A stretch of DNA of 53,487 bases from NCBI RefSeq assembly GCF_014534745.1, contig NZ_JACVVP010000053.1, positions 1-53,487 on the forward strand, in the 5' to 3' direction. This DNA comes from Flammeovirga sp. EKP202. Lineage in GTDB: Bacteria; Bacteroidota; Bacteroidia; Cytophagales; Flammeovirgaceae. This document shows, in pieces, positions 32,546 to 41,362 of this stretch; within the stretch, counting starts at the first letter, position 1; each line of letters begins with the position of its first letter. Under the pieces are notes generated by a model that worked only from the letters and a program-made list of their open reading frames with translations, made no database searches and had not been told where the DNA came from. A program made the position numbers and the translations under genes.

Positions 32546-34489
32546 TTAGTCTGGCTTGATTTCTTCTAATTCGTCCACTTCCATGATCCACTCTTCCCAA
32601 GTCTCCGTTACTTCTTCTAAATCCTCCTTCACTTGAGCGTAAGTAGCATTCACTTCTGCTAATTTATCAGGATTTCCGAAAACTTCAGGATCTGCTAAAG
32701 AAGATTCTATTTCTTCTTTCTTTTCTTCAAGCTCCATCACTTTTTCTTCTGCCTTTTCCATTTCCTGCTTGGCTTTCTTAAAGCGTTTCTGCCATTCCTT
32801 CAGCTCATTATTAGACATTTTTTTCTTCTTGCTTTTCTTCTCTTTTGGCTGATCTTCCTCATCCAATTGAGCCAATAAAGCATTCTCTTCCTCCATTTTC
32901 TTTTTCCAGTCCACCCATTCTGCATAAGTGCCCGGGTATTCTTTCAGTTTGCCATTTTCGATGTACCAGATCTTATTGGCTACTCTAGAGATAAAGTGTC
33001 TATCATGGGATACCACTAAGTAAGTACCCAAATATTGTTGTAAAGCTTGGATAAGGATGTTTACAGAAGGAATATCCAAGTGGTTGGTCGGTTCGTCAAG
33101 CATTAAGAAGTTGGCTTCTGAAATCAACGTTTTTGCTAATGCTACTCTTGATTTCTCTCCACCTGAAAGGACTTTGATTCTTTTGAAAATTTCATCACCT
33201 CCAAATAAGAAACAGCCTAGAACACTTCTCAATTCTTGTTCTGTCTTTTCAGAACCTGCTTGTTTTAATTCATCAAGGATTTCATTATCTACATTCAGGT
33301 CTTCCAATTGATGCTGAGCGTAGAAAGCAGTAATCACGTTATGACCACCTTTTCTTTCACCTCTGTCAGCCCCTTCACGACCACTGATCAAACGTAATAA
33401 AGTAGATTTACCTTTACCATTGGCGCCGATTAATGCAATTTTGTCACCTCTCATCAGTGTCAAGTCAGCTCCTTTAAAAATGACTTTATTGCCGTACGCT
33501 TTATCAAAGTCTTTGATCTCACTGATCACTTTTCCAGGTTGCTGTGTGAATTTGAAGTCCATATTGATTTCCGGATTGTCATCTCTAACGTCCTCAATCA
33601 TGTCCATTTTATCCAGCATTTTTACTCTGGACTGTACTTGCTTGGCTTTTGTTGCCTTTGATCTGAATCGCTCAATAAAGCGTTCTGTCTCTTTTATTTT
33701 TTGTTGCTGATTTTCGTAAGCGTTTTTCTGAAGTTCAGCTCTTTCTTTCTTTGCTTCAAGATAGTATGAATAGTTGCCTGGATAAGAAGTCAATCTACCT
33801 GAAGAAACTTCTACCGTTTGATTGATGGCTCTATCCAAGAATTCTCTATCATGGGAAACGATCAATACAGCACCTTCATACGTAGAAAGATAGTTTTCAA
33901 TCCATTGAATAGAAGGGAGGTCAAGGTGGTTGGTAGGCTCATCAAGCATTAGAACATCAGGTTTCATCAATAGTAATTTACCTAACATTACTCTCATTCT
34001 CCACCCACCAGAAAAACTGTAAAGAGGCTGTTCCATTTCCTCATCCTTAAAACCTAATCCGGCAAGAATTGTCTCCGCTTTAGATTTTATGGTGTAACCT
34101 TCCATCGATTCAAACTTCTCTTGGAGGCTCGCTAATTTTTCAACTAATTCTTCTTTATAATCGGTTTCCATTTCATGAAGAATTTCATCAATCTGCTCCT
34201 GAATTTTCAAAACAGGACCGAAAGCTTCCATCGCCACATGAAGAATAGACTCTTCTGTTTGATAAGACAAAAGGTCTTGATTAAGGAAACCAATTGTACA
34301 TTCCTTAGGCATTGAGATTTGACCTTCATCAGGAGCGAAATCACCATTAATAAGTTTCAGCAGCGTTGTTTTACCCGCACCATTATGCCCAACTATACCT
34401 ATTCTGTTTTTGGGGTAAACAGTCAATGAGGCATTTTTATACATTGTACGACTTCCGAAATAGAAGGAAACATTACTTATCGATAACAT
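32546..34489 (-). CDS. ABC-F family ATPase (ribosome-associated)
   Basis: A 647-residue protein with two ABC domains and no membrane segment. Walker A: GHNGAGKTTLLKL (near 34-46) and GANGKGKSTLLRL (near 354-366). Signatures: SFSGGWRMRV and LSGGEKSRVAL. Walker B: LMLDEPTNHLD in both halves. The linker between domains is charged and helical (ENQQQKIKETERFIERFRSK), which is the P-site tRNA-contacting arm of ABC-F factors, and the C-terminus is an EK-rich coiled coil. Such proteins help stalled ribosomes or protect them from antibiotics; the coiled-coil C-terminus is like Uup and YheS. The exact subtype cannot be told by eye. Confidence 0.92.
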   Translation of the reverse strand: MLSISNVSFYFGSRTMYKNASLTVYPKNRIGIVGHNGAGKTTLLKLINGDFAPDEGQISMPKECTIGFLNQDLLSYQTEESILHVAMEAFGPVLKIQEQIDEILHEMETDYKEELVEKLASLQEKFESMEGYTIKSKAETILAGLGFKDEEMEQPLYSFSGGWRMRVMLGKLLLMKPDVLMLDEPTNHLDLPSIQWIENYLSTYEGAVLIVSHDREFLDRAINQTVEVSSGRLTSYPGNYSYYLEAKKERAELQKNAYENQQQKIKETERFIERFRSKATKAKQVQSRVKMLDKMDMIEDVRDDNPEINMDFKFTQQPGKVISEIKDFDKAYGNKVIFKGADLTLMRGDKIALIGANGKGKSTLLRLISGREGADRGERKGGHNVITAFYAQHQLEDLNVDNEILDELKQAGSEKTEQELRSVLGCFLFGGDEIFKRIKVLSGGEKSRVALAKTLISEANFLMLDEPTNHLDIPSVNILIQALQQYLGTYLVVSHDRHFISRVANKIWYIENGKLKEYPGTYAEWVDWKKKMEEENALLAQLDEEDQPKEKKSKKKKMSNNELKEWQKRFKKAKQEMEKAEEKVMELEEKKEEIESSLADPEVFGNPDKLAEVNATYAQVKEDLEEVTETWEEWIMEVDELEEIKPD

Positions 34490-34643
34490 ATTAATACTGT
34501 GGTATTTTATAAAGATTCAGAAGAAGGGTATTTTTTACCTTTTCCTTCCGAAGTTTATGAATCTAAATGGTTGAAAAAATACTATTTATTGAAATTGAGT
34601 CTTTTATAGAATCACTCAATAAACTTTTATGCAATATAAAAAA

Positions 34644-34674
34644 AAGACCTATAACACTGACGGCTATAGGTCTT
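34644..34674 (-). terminator. Intrinsic terminator after rplT
   Basis: AAGACCTATA (34644-34653) pairs with TATAGGTCTT (34665-34674); on minus the stem is followed by TTTTTTTATATT. It ends the infC-rpmI-rplT cluster before the ABC-F gene. Confidence 0.9.
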
Positions 34675-34696
34675 CTTAAGTCTTACAAGAAGTAAA

Positions 34697-35044
34697 TTAT
34701 TTTACTTTCTCGATTACTGCTTTGAATGCTTCAGGGTGGTTCATAGCAAGGTCTGCAAGAACTTTACGGTTCAATTCAACACCTGATTTGTTCACTTTAC
34801 CCATGAATACAGAGTAAGACATATCACCATACATACGAGTCGCAGCGTTGATACGTTGGATCCATAATGCACGGAAGTTTCTTTTCTTTTGTTTACGACC
34901 AACGTAAGCGTAGCTCCATCCCTTTTCAACGGCATTTTTTGCTACTGTCCAAACGTTTTTACGAGCACCGTAATATCCTTTAGAGAATTTTAAGATGTTC
35001 TTTCTTCTAGCGCGAGACGCGACGTGGTTGACCGATCTAGGCAT
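34697..35044 (-). CDS. rplT: 50S ribosomal protein L20
   Basis: 115 residues, standard for L20. It starts [20 protein letters not shown] and contains [39 protein letters not shown] and the C-terminal domain [20 protein letters not shown]20 is an early 23S rRNA-binding assembly protein and in several bacteria represses its own operon by binding the leader of the rpmI-rplT mRNA. It lies 66 bases after rpmI. Confidence 0.98.
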   Translation of the reverse strand: MPRSVNHVASRARRKNILKFSKGYYGARKNVWTVAKNAVEKGWSYAYVGRKQKKRNFRALWIQRINAATRMYGDMSYSVFMGKVNKSGVELNRKVLADLAMNHPEAFKAVIEKVK

Positions 35045-35110
35045 TTTTTTCTAATTTTAATAAGTTTTGTAATACAATTTGGTTGATTTGATAAATGTGA
35101 CTGCTTGGTA

Positions 35111-35305
35111 TTATAACCAAAGCATTTTCTTCACGTTTACTGTATCAGCCTTGTCTACCTCACCCATTAAAGTTAGGTTACGCTTTTGCTTAGTAGTCTT
35201 TTTCGTTAAGATGTGAGACTTATAAGCGTGCTTTCTTCTGATTTTGCCAGTACCTGACAACTTGAAACGTTTTTTCGCTCCAGATTTTGTTTTAACCTTT
35301 GGCAT
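35111..35305 (-). CDS. rpmI: 50S ribosomal protein L35
   Basis: 64 residues, the usual length, beginning [20 protein letters not shown] and continuing [20 protein letters not shown]. It is the second gene of the infC-rpmI-rplT set. A structured leader and a terminator-like hairpin separate it from infC by 197 bases, so its expression is probably controlled apart from infC. Confidence 0.98.
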   Translation of the reverse strand: MPKVKTKSGAKKRFKLSGTGKIRRKHAYKSHILTKKTTKQKRNLTLMGEVDKADTVNVKKMLWL

Positions 35306-35361
35306 TTTACCTTTCAGTTATTTAGAGCCTGAACCCTAAAGGTGAAACATTTATTTAATTT

Positions 35362-35399
35362 CTGATTACCTACGGCAGCCAATCGCCTCGGTATCTCAG
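35362..35399 (-). promoter_or_regulatory. Candidate structured leader upstream of rpmI-rplT
   Basis: On the minus strand a stem forms from CTGAGATACC and GGTAATCAG (TACC/GGTA and CTGA/TCAG with a small internal loop) enclosing a GGC/GCC pair. It lies 57 bases upstream of the rpmI start in a GC-richer patch, unlike the AT-rich surroundings. Ribosomal-protein operons with L20 are often autoregulated through such a leader; whether L20 binds here is inference. Confidence 0.45.
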
Positions 35400-35429
35400 T
35401 TGCATTTTCTATGAAAAAACATAAAAAAT

Positions 35430-35455
35430 GCATGCCTGAATAAATTCAAGCATGC
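35430..35455 (-). terminator. Terminator or attenuator between infC and rpmI
   Basis: GCATGC...GCATGC arms with an inner TGAAT/ATTCA (one U·G pair) make a 12-bp stem with a very short loop. On minus it is followed by ATTTTTTATGTTTTTTC. It lies 48 bases after the infC stop, before the rpmI leader. Confidence 0.75.
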
Positions 35456-35502
35456 AAATGTATAAATAATTATTGTAAGTTCAATACTTCAATAACTTAT
35501 AT

Positions 35503-36021
35503 TTACTTTTTAGGAACATTTGGAGAGATGAACATGATCATTCTTCTACCTTCTACGCGCATACCGCCTTCTACTTTTCCATGTTCTTTGATATTCTCTG
35601 CAAAGTCTTTCAATAATTGCTTTCCTCTATCTTTATAGATAATAGTACGGCCATGGAAGTGAACATAAGCCTTCACCTTATTCCCTTCACCAAGGAATTT
35701 GATGGCGTGCTTTGTTTTGAAGTCTAAATCGTGTTTGTCGGTGTTAGGACCAAAACGAATTTCTTTTACTACAGTTTTAGAAGCTTTAGCTTTTAGTTCT
35801 TTTTCACGCTTCTTTTGTTCGTATTTGAACTTCGAGTAATCTATGATTTTACAAACTGGGGGTTTAGCGTTCGGAGAGATCTCTACTAAGTCTAATCCTA
35901 AGCTCTCTGCTTTACGGAATGCCTCGTCTCTTGAGTATACTCCATTTTCTACATTGTCACCCACTAATCGTACTTCTTTGACTCTGATTTGGTGGTTTGT
36001 TCTGTGCGAGTCTTTTGCCAT
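35503..36021 (-). CDS. infC: Translation initiation factor IF-3
   Basis: 172 residues, the normal length. The N-terminal domain starts RTNHQIRVKEVRLVGDNVEN, the linker is lysine-rich (KFKYEQKKREKELKAKA), and the C-terminal domain has KEIRFGPNTDKHDLDFKTKH and KVKAYVHFHGRTIIYKDRG. IF-3 binds the 30S subunit and checks the initiator tRNA and codon. The start here is ATG, not the rare AUU used for autoregulation in E. coli. Upstream is a divergent protease gene; thrS, which often precedes infC, is absent. Confidence 0.97.
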   Translation of the reverse strand: MAKDSHRTNHQIRVKEVRLVGDNVENGVYSRDEAFRKAESLGLDLVEISPNAKPPVCKIIDYSKFKYEQKKREKELKAKASKTVVKEIRFGPNTDKHDLDFKTKHAIKFLGEGNKVKAYVHFHGRTIIYKDRGKQLLKDFAENIKEHGKVEGGMRVEGRRMIMFISPNVPKK

Positions 36022-36066
36022 CTAGGTCGTAATTATGTTAAAATTTTATCAAAAATTAGGTTAATT

Positions 36067-36095
36067 AGTGTAACTTTACACTGATAACCGTTATC
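36067..36095 (-). promoter_or_regulatory. Two adjacent small palindromes in the infC leader
   Basis: AGTGTAA/TTACACT (36067-36082, loop 2) is followed at once by GATAACCGTTATC (36083-36095, odd-centred palindrome). They lie 46-74 bases upstream of the infC start and between the divergent infC and S41 genes. They could be an operator or leader structure. Confidence 0.35.
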
Positions 36096-36234
36096 AATTA
36101 AAAGAGAATTTTTTTTCTCGATGCTAAGGTAACAACTTTATTACTTCTATGTTATAAAAATTAATAGAAAAGTTAGAAAACATCTATTTTTTGTATAAAC
36201 ACACAAACATTAACAGAATATGTTGACCAATTTA

Positions 36235-37602
36235 ATGAAAAAAACAATCCTGCTATCAATTATTATTGCTCTCTTCGGGTGTGAAAAAACATCTGATCCT
36301 GTTGGCTCTAAGCCAATCTCGGATATGGCTTTTCTAGAGGGCTTAATGAAGGAATGGTATTTATGGAATGATGAACTTCCAACAATCAATATTGATAATT
36401 ATAGTTCTCAAGATGAGATGCTTGTATCTTTGAGAAACTCACAAGATAAGTGGAGCTTAATACAAGACAGAGCAGAGTATGAAGCCTATTACAGTTCAGG
36501 TCAACTGACAGATGGAAATGAAGGAGTGCATGGTATTTATTTATATTATGCTTCTGCTGATGATTTGTTCATCCGTTTTTCTTATCCTGGCTCCAATGCT
36601 TTTGAAGCAGGCTTGACAAGAGGTACTCGTATCAATAAAATAAATGGTCAAGCTGTAAGTGATGTCACTTCAGAGGAAATCAGCAATTTATTGGGTGAGA
36701 ATTTGAAAGGAGTAGAAAATACTTTTGAAATTACAGTCCCTTCGGTGACAAAATACATCAACGGGCAAAAAGTAGAAGTAAGTCCAGAAAGAGATACGAC
36801 CATTACAATTGCTAAAGAAGAGCTTATTGTAAAGCCAGTTTTACTTTCAGAAGTCATCGAATTACCAAACGGTAAAAAAGTTGGACACTTGGTGTTTAAG
36901 TCTTTCATTGAAACTGCAGAGGAAGCGTTAGCGAATGCTTTTGCTGAATTTAAAAGTGCTGGAGTTTCTGAATTGATCCTTGATCTTAGATATAATGGTG
37001 GTGGTAGAGTAAATATTGCAGGTCAAATTGCAGGTTTTGTTCTTCCAAGTTCGGCTAATGGAAAGGAGCTTTTTAAATACCAACATAATTCACTTCAAGA
37101 AGACAGTAATTTGAGCCAAGAAGTAGAACTATTGGAATCTAACTTGAACTTGAGCAGAATTTTTATTTTTGGAGAAGGAGGGACAGCATCGTCTTCAGAA
37201 TTGGTGATCAATAGTTTAAAGCCTTACATGGATGTGCAATTATTAGGACAAAACACATACGGTAAGCCGGTAGGTAGTTATGCATTTACCAATGAACAAA
37301 ATGATGCTTATATATACTCTATCATTTCATTAAGAATTTTGAATGCCAATGGAGAAGGAAATTATTTTGATGGTATTCCAGTAGATTTTGAAGTGGAAGA
37401 CAATATGATGTATGATTGGGGAGATATAAACGAACCTATGTTATATCAAGCACTTTATAAAATCCAAAATGGAGCTTACGATCTACAGCCTATTAGTAGT
37501 GCTAGAATGAATGCAACAAATTTGGAATATAAGAATAAAGCATTTAAGATCGCAGAACCTAAAGAAGAGCAATTCAATACCATAATGGAGTTTAAGAAAT
37601 AG
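36235..37602 (+). CDS. S41-family (C-terminal processing type) lipoprotein protease
   Basis: The start at ATG 36235 puts a lipobox at the right distance: MKKTILLSIIIALFGC with the lipidated Cys16, so the protein (455 residues) is membrane-anchored. Residues 100-160 form a PDZ-like module (SNAFEAGLTRGTRINKINGQ). The protease core has LDLRYNGGGRVNIAGQIAG, the nucleophile Ser319 in EGGTASSSELVINSL and the general base Lys344 in GQNTYGKPVG; the 25-residue Ser-Lys spacing agrees with Prc/CtpA. It is likely to process or degrade envelope proteins. Lacking the long N-terminal domain of Prc, it belongs to the shorter S41 lipoproteins common in Bacteroidota. Confidence 0.88.
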   Translation: MKKTILLSIIIALFGCEKTSDPVGSKPISDMAFLEGLMKEWYLWNDELPTINIDNYSSQDEMLVSLRNSQDKWSLIQDRAEYEAYYSSGQLTDGNEGVHGIYLYYASADDLFIRFSYPGSNAFEAGLTRGTRINKINGQAVSDVTSEEISNLLGENLKGVENTFEITVPSVTKYINGQKVEVSPERDTTITIAKEELIVKPVLLSEVIELPNGKKVGHLVFKSFIETAEEALANAFAEFKSAGVSELILDLRYNGGGRVNIAGQIAGFVLPSSANGKELFKYQHNSLQEDSNLSQEVELLESNLNLSRIFIFGEGGTASSSELVINSLKPYMDVQLLGQNTYGKPVGSYAFTNEQNDAYIYSIISLRILNANGEGNYFDGIPVDFEVEDNMMYDWGDINEPMLYQALYKIQNGAYDLQPISSARMNATNLEYKNKAFKIAEPKEEQFNTIMEFKK

Positions 37603-37619
37603 GACTCTATATAAAAAGG

Positions 37620-37653
37620 AAGGGCTTCTGATAACATAATTTCAGAAGCCCTT
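37620..37653 (+). terminator. Intrinsic terminator of the S41 gene
   Basis: AAGGGCTTCTGA (37620-37631) pairs perfectly with TCAGAAGCCCTT (37642-37653), loop 10, followed by TTTT. Confidence 0.95.
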
Positions 37654-37720
37654 TTTTCATCTCCTTAATTAATAGCAAGATGAAATTGTATCTTTTAATA
37701 ATAAATAACCTAAAGATCCT

Positions 37721-38107
37721 TTAGGCAAAAGTTGATATTGTAAACCTTAATAACTCATCCTTAAACTCCATGTAATCGTTGGTAAGATTGTCTAATTTTT
37801 CTTTGAAATAATGGTATTTTTCAAATGTTTCCTCATTCATTTCTTTATCGTTATCTTTCCCGATTAATGAATTGTCAAATTCCTCTATTTCTTGAATAAT
37901 TTCTAGAGCATTTGAATTAAGGTTTGAATTTAAAGTTTTAAAGTTTCGTAGTTTATTTTCTTGATAGTCATTAATATCTCGTTCCAATAAACTGTCTAAT
38001 CTAATGTGCAATAACTTGATCTCATTGAGGTAGAAATTAATTTCATTTTCCCAAAATTGTATTTCATTTTTCACATCAGAAATGTATTGTAGCAAACTAA
38101 TGGTCAT
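37721..38107 (-). CDS. Hypothetical coiled-coil protein
   Basis: Taken from ATG 38107 (128 residues); the frame extends 13 codons upstream to 38146 but that extension is basic and unlike the rest. The protein is almost all charged helix, with heptad-like stretches VKNEIQFWENEINFYLNEIK and ETFEKYHYFKEKLDNLTNDY. It has no signal peptide or membrane segment and no Cys. I recognise no family. It stands alone between the S41 terminator and the outer-membrane gene. Its function is unknown. Confidence 0.6.
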   Translation of the reverse strand: MTISLLQYISDVKNEIQFWENEINFYLNEIKLLHIRLDSLLERDINDYQENKLRNFKTLNSNLNSNALEIIQEIEEFDNSLIGKDNDKEMNEETFEKYHYFKEKLDNLTNDYMEFKDELLRFTISTFA

Positions 38108-38240
38108 CTTTCTGAAGGTTTTGTTTAATAATTTTATTCTATACAACGCATTAAATTTTGGGAAGTTGTCTTTATTAATTTTTATTGTTTTAAAAGTCTG
38201 AGACCCCGTTTTATTGTATTAGGATAGCGTGTGAAACTTT

Positions 38241-38846
38241 CTATTTAAATTCTTTTCTGAGAAATACTCCAAGATTGATATCAGCGTAAGTGAATCTACT
38301 TTCATTACCATTAATTGCAAACCCGAACTGATTCCCTTTTCTATCTAAACCTATCCTAAACCGCTGGACACTACTGAGGTGCCCAATTGCTGAAAAGGCA
38401 GAAAACAGTTCTAGGCTTGTATACAATTTCCATTTTTCGTTTAAATCAGGTGTGAACCGAACGATTGAGAACCAGCTATACAGGAGTTCTCTGTTGATAT
38501 TGATGGAAGGGAGGGCATAAATTACCCACTTTTGTGATGCTTTAAAATAGTGAATACCTGCATCAATACCGGCACTATTGGTAGAAATACGTCCTAAGAC
38601 CGTCCCTCCAAAGCCTGATTTTGTAGTGTAATTTAGATACGCCCCTGTAAATAGGTCAGTTTTATTTTCATCATATTCAGCTGTTGCCCTAGCTCTTGAG
38701 AAAAGAGAAAATCTATTCTTGTTTTCAAAGAATTTGAGATATTGAGCATCAATAAAAATACGTTGATGACCTGTCATAACTTCAAAGCTTTGCCCCAAAG
38801 CCGCATAGCTAAACAAACTGAATAGGATGAAAAATAAGAACTTCAT
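38241..38846 (-). CDS. Small outer-membrane beta-barrel-like protein
   Basis: A 201-residue exported protein with signal peptide MKFLFFILFSLFSYAALG. The mature part alternates polar and aromatic residues in short strands (RFSLFSRARATAEYD, LFTGAYLNYTTKSGFGGTVL, WKLYTSLELFSAFSAIG) and ends ADINLGVFLRKEFK. The last residue is Lys, preceded by Phe, a slightly unusual barrel end. It lies 31 bases after the DJ-1 gene and may be co-transcribed with it. No function is known. Confidence 0.65.
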   Translation of the reverse strand: MKFLFFILFSLFSYAALGQSFEVMTGHQRIFIDAQYLKFFENKNRFSLFSRARATAEYDENKTDLFTGAYLNYTTKSGFGGTVLGRISTNSAGIDAGIHYFKASQKWVIYALPSININRELLYSWFSIVRFTPDLNEKWKLYTSLELFSAFSAIGHLSSVQRFRIGLDRKGNQFGFAINGNESRFTYADINLGVFLRKEFK

Positions 38847-38877
38847 GATGGAGAAAATCTATTTTGAAAGAGTAGAA

Positions 38878-39741
38878 TTAGTGAGATAATTGCTCAATAA
38901 CTAATCTTGCAGCAGCTGTACCAGAGTTCTGCTGTTGTCCTGTAATTAAGTTGCCGTCTTCAATTGCATAAGAACTAAAAGGTGTAGCCACTTTGAAGTG
39001 TGTATTTGGTAATTTTCGAGCTTCTTCTTCAATCCAGTAAGGTTGAATTTTTTGCCCTACAGCTTTGTCAGCATATTCTTCTTCAGCATTCGCGAAGCCT
39101 GTCCATGTTTTACCATCTACAATTAGTTTTCCATTCGATTTTTTGGCTTCCAGTAATAACGTTACAGAATGACAAACAGCAGCACTTGGTTTTCCTGCTT
39201 CATAAAAGTTGGCAAATAGCTGTTCTAAAGCAGTATTTCCTTTGAAGGTGTACATTGGACCTTGACCGCCGACTAAGAAAATTGCATCGTAAGTATCAGG
39301 GTTTATTTCAGTCAATTTTTTTGTATTTTCTAGCATTTGATTGAACCAGTCGGTTTGCATATAACCCAATGAGATCACATCATGAGCAGAATAACCACTT
39401 TCATCAGTAGGGTTAGAATAACCATCCATGACTACTTTTCCACCTTCAGTGGATACTAATTCAACTTCATAGCCCGCTTCTTGAAAAACATGTAGAGGGT
39501 GGGTTAATTCGGCAGCCCAAAAGCCAATGGGCCATCCAGTTTGTGTAGAGACAGTAGGACTGCTTGCTACCATTAATATTTTACCTTTGAAAGGCATTCC
39601 GTGAGCATGTACATAGTGATTGATTTCTTTGATTTTTGATTCCATTACATCTTCGTTTTTTAGGTTTTGAAAGGATTGAGCATAACCAATGTTAAGTGTT
39701 AAAAGCATTAGTAATAATGAGAGAGATGAGATGATTTTCAT
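38878..39741 (-). CDS. Exported DJ-1/PfpI (Hsp31-like) protein
   Basis: A 287-residue protein with a signal peptide (MKIISSLSLLLMLLTLNIGY, cut after AQ), so it acts outside the cytoplasm, unlike most DJ-1/PfpI proteins. The fold markers are ILMVASSPTV, the active-site Glu in GFWAAELTHPLHVF, FLVGGQGPMYTF and the nucleophilic Cys190-His191 in AAVCHSVTLLL. Relatives are glyoxalases, chaperones or amidases acting on glycation or stress damage. The divergent HxlR gene and the operator over its promoter suggest induction by a reactive chemical. The activity on methylglyoxal is not shown by sequence alone. Confidence 0.85.
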   Translation of the reverse strand: MKIISSLSLLLMLLTLNIGYAQSFQNLKNEDVMESKIKEINHYVHAHGMPFKGKILMVASSPTVSTQTGWPIGFWAAELTHPLHVFQEAGYEVELVSTEGGKVVMDGYSNPTDESGYSAHDVISLGYMQTDWFNQMLENTKKLTEINPDTYDAIFLVGGQGPMYTFKGNTALEQLFANFYEAGKPSAAVCHSVTLLLEAKKSNGKLIVDGKTWTGFANAEEEYADKAVGQKIQPYWIEEEARKLPNTHFKVATPFSSYAIEDGNLITGQQQNSGTAAARLVIEQLSH

Positions 39742-39771
39742 TTTGAATAGTGTTTAAGTGAATTACTATTA

Positions 39772-39802
39772 CAAAGTTATTTTTTATACTTACCTTTAGC
39801 AA
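39772..39802 (-). promoter_or_regulatory. Promoter of the DJ-1 gene, TTG-N20-TAACTTTG
   Basis: On minus, TTG (39800-39802) and TAACTTTG (39772-39779) are 20 bases apart, a textbook Bacteroidota promoter. The -7 box lies 31 bases before the ATG. Confidence 0.75.
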
Positions 39803-39811
39803 TATACTTAC
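39785..39811. promoter_or_regulatory. Candidate HxlR operator: direct repeat of TATACTTAC
   Basis: TATACTTAC occurs at 39785-39793 and again at 39803-39811, start to start 18 bases. The first copy lies in the spacer of the DJ-1 promoter and the second immediately behind its -33 box. A further inverted ACTTT-N4-AAAGT is at 39829-39842, closer to the HxlR start. Confidence 0.55.
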
Positions 39812-39861
39812 TCAATAGAGAGGTACTAACTTTTAGGAAAGTATGGATAAAAATTATCATT

Positions 39862-40215
39862 ATGCCTGATTTCATATACAATAATAAAGTTTACTATAAC
39901 CCCGTGGAGTTTGCCATGGATAGAATAGGTGGTACTTGGAAAATGCCAATTCTTTGGAGATTAAAGGAAAGAGTTTTCCGATTTGGGGAATTAAAAAAGG
40001 ATATACCACATATTACAGATAAAATGCTTACCACTCAGCTAAGACAACTGGAAGCAGAAGGGTTTGTAAATCGAAAAGTCTATCCAGTTGTTCCACCCAA
40101 AGTAGAATATTCTATCACAGAAAAAGGAATGTCTGCCATCCCCATTATTGAACATATCCGTAACTATGGGTTGGAATTGATGGCAATGGAAGGAATTGAT
40201 CATAAGAAAAAATAA
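39862..40215 (+). CDS. HxlR-family transcriptional regulator
   Basis: A 117-residue winged-helix protein. The family core is AMDRIGGTWKMPILWRLKER (18-37), then RFGELKKDIPHITDKMLTTQLRQLEAEGFVNRKVY for the recognition helix and wing start, and VEYSITEKGMSAIPIIEHI. Most HxlR/YodB proteins sense thiol-reactive chemicals through a Cys just before the first helix (C-P-V-E); here the equivalent is YYNPVEF and the whole protein has no Cys at all. It must therefore sense something else or work differently. It is divergent from the DJ-1 gene, whose promoter it probably controls. Confidence 0.9.
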   Translation: MPDFIYNNKVYYNPVEFAMDRIGGTWKMPILWRLKERVFRFGELKKDIPHITDKMLTTQLRQLEAEGFVNRKVYPVVPPKVEYSITEKGMSAIPIIEHIRNYGLELMAMEGIDHKKK

Positions 40216-40462
40216 AAGGTGTTTCCTCAGGTGATTTGATGATCAATAATGGTACAATGAATAGAGATTTGTCTCATTAATATTTAGAGGTGTAATTCAT
40301 TAAAATATTGATTCTGAATCATCAAAAATTGTATCTAAAAACTAAGATTTATAAAATCAGTAATGATCACTTTTTCTTCCTATAATTTTTATTATTTTGC
40401 TTCAGCATTGCACTAAATGCTTGAATTTTTTTATTAAAATACCCATCAAAATAGAAATACAT

Positions 40463-41362
40463 ATGAGCAAGATCGTCACTTTAGAAAATGCTATACTACA
40501 AGTACAAATATCAAAGAACGGAGCGGAATTACATTCCATTTATCATAAACAACATCAGCATGAATACCTATGGCAAGCAGATAAAGAGGTCTGGGGAAGA
40601 CATGCACCAGTTTTATTCCCAATTGTTGGGCAAGTAGAAGATGGTTTCTATGAGGTGGACGATGTGAAATACAAACTTCCTCAACATGGATTCGCAAGAG
40701 ACATGGAGCACAAATTGGTCACACAAGATGAATTAAGCTGCATTTTTGAATTGCGTTTTGATCATGACACCATGACAAAGTTTCCTTATAAGTTTGTATT
40801 CAGAACTATCTATGAGATCAAAAGAAATAAGCTTTCCATTACATACCAAGTAGATAATTTAGATACAGAAGAAATCTATTTTTCAGTGGGTGCACATCCT
40901 GGCTTCAATACCGATTTTATTAAGAATACTTCTTTTGAAGATTATACTATCGAGTTTTCAGATAAAGAAAAGTTCCAACGATTATTATTGGACAATGGAT
41001 TGAGAAGTGGTGCCATTCAGGAAGACGCATTGAACGGTGCACAATCTTTGGATTTGAAATATGATACTTTTAAAGATGATGCTATCATTTTTGATCATTT
41101 CAATTCAGAATCACTAGATATTGTTTGTCGTCATGATGATTCAAGAAAGTTAAGAGTAGCCATTAAAGATTGGCCTTTATTGGGTATTTGGACTCCAGTA
41201 GGTAAAAGAGCCAATTTTGTGTGTATTGAACCATGGTATGGAGTTGCAGATTTGAGAGACGAAAATCATAACTTCAAAGAGAAGTATGCGAATCAAAAAC
41301 TTCAAAAAGAAGAGACATTCAGTTGTACCTTCTCTGTAGAAATCATTGATAAAGATGAATAA
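40463..41362 (+). CDS. Aldose 1-epimerase family protein
   Basis: The start is set at ATG 40463 (299 residues); the upstream frame to 40397 is poorly conserved in character. The family marks are ISKNGAELHSIYHKQHQHEY, the WQADKEVWGRHAPVLFPIVG segment and the metal/sugar-site VGAHPGFNTDF near 163-173, plus GIWTPVGKRANFVCIEPWYG near 250-269. It resembles the YeaD/LACX-like branch (LacX-type) of galactose mutarotase-like proteins, which interconvert anomers of a sugar phosphate or sugar; the substrate is not shown. The next gene begins 8 bases before its stop. Confidence 0.85.
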   Translation: MSKIVTLENAILQVQISKNGAELHSIYHKQHQHEYLWQADKEVWGRHAPVLFPIVGQVEDGFYEVDDVKYKLPQHGFARDMEHKLVTQDELSCIFELRFDHDTMTKFPYKFVFRTIYEIKRNKLSITYQVDNLDTEEIYFSVGAHPGFNTDFIKNTSFEDYTIEFSDKEKFQRLLLDNGLRSGAIQEDALNGAQSLDLKYDTFKDDAIIFDHFNSESLDIVCRHDDSRKLRVAIKDWPLLGIWTPVGKRANFVCIEPWYGVADLRDENHNFKEKYANQKLQKEETFSCTFSVEIIDKDE

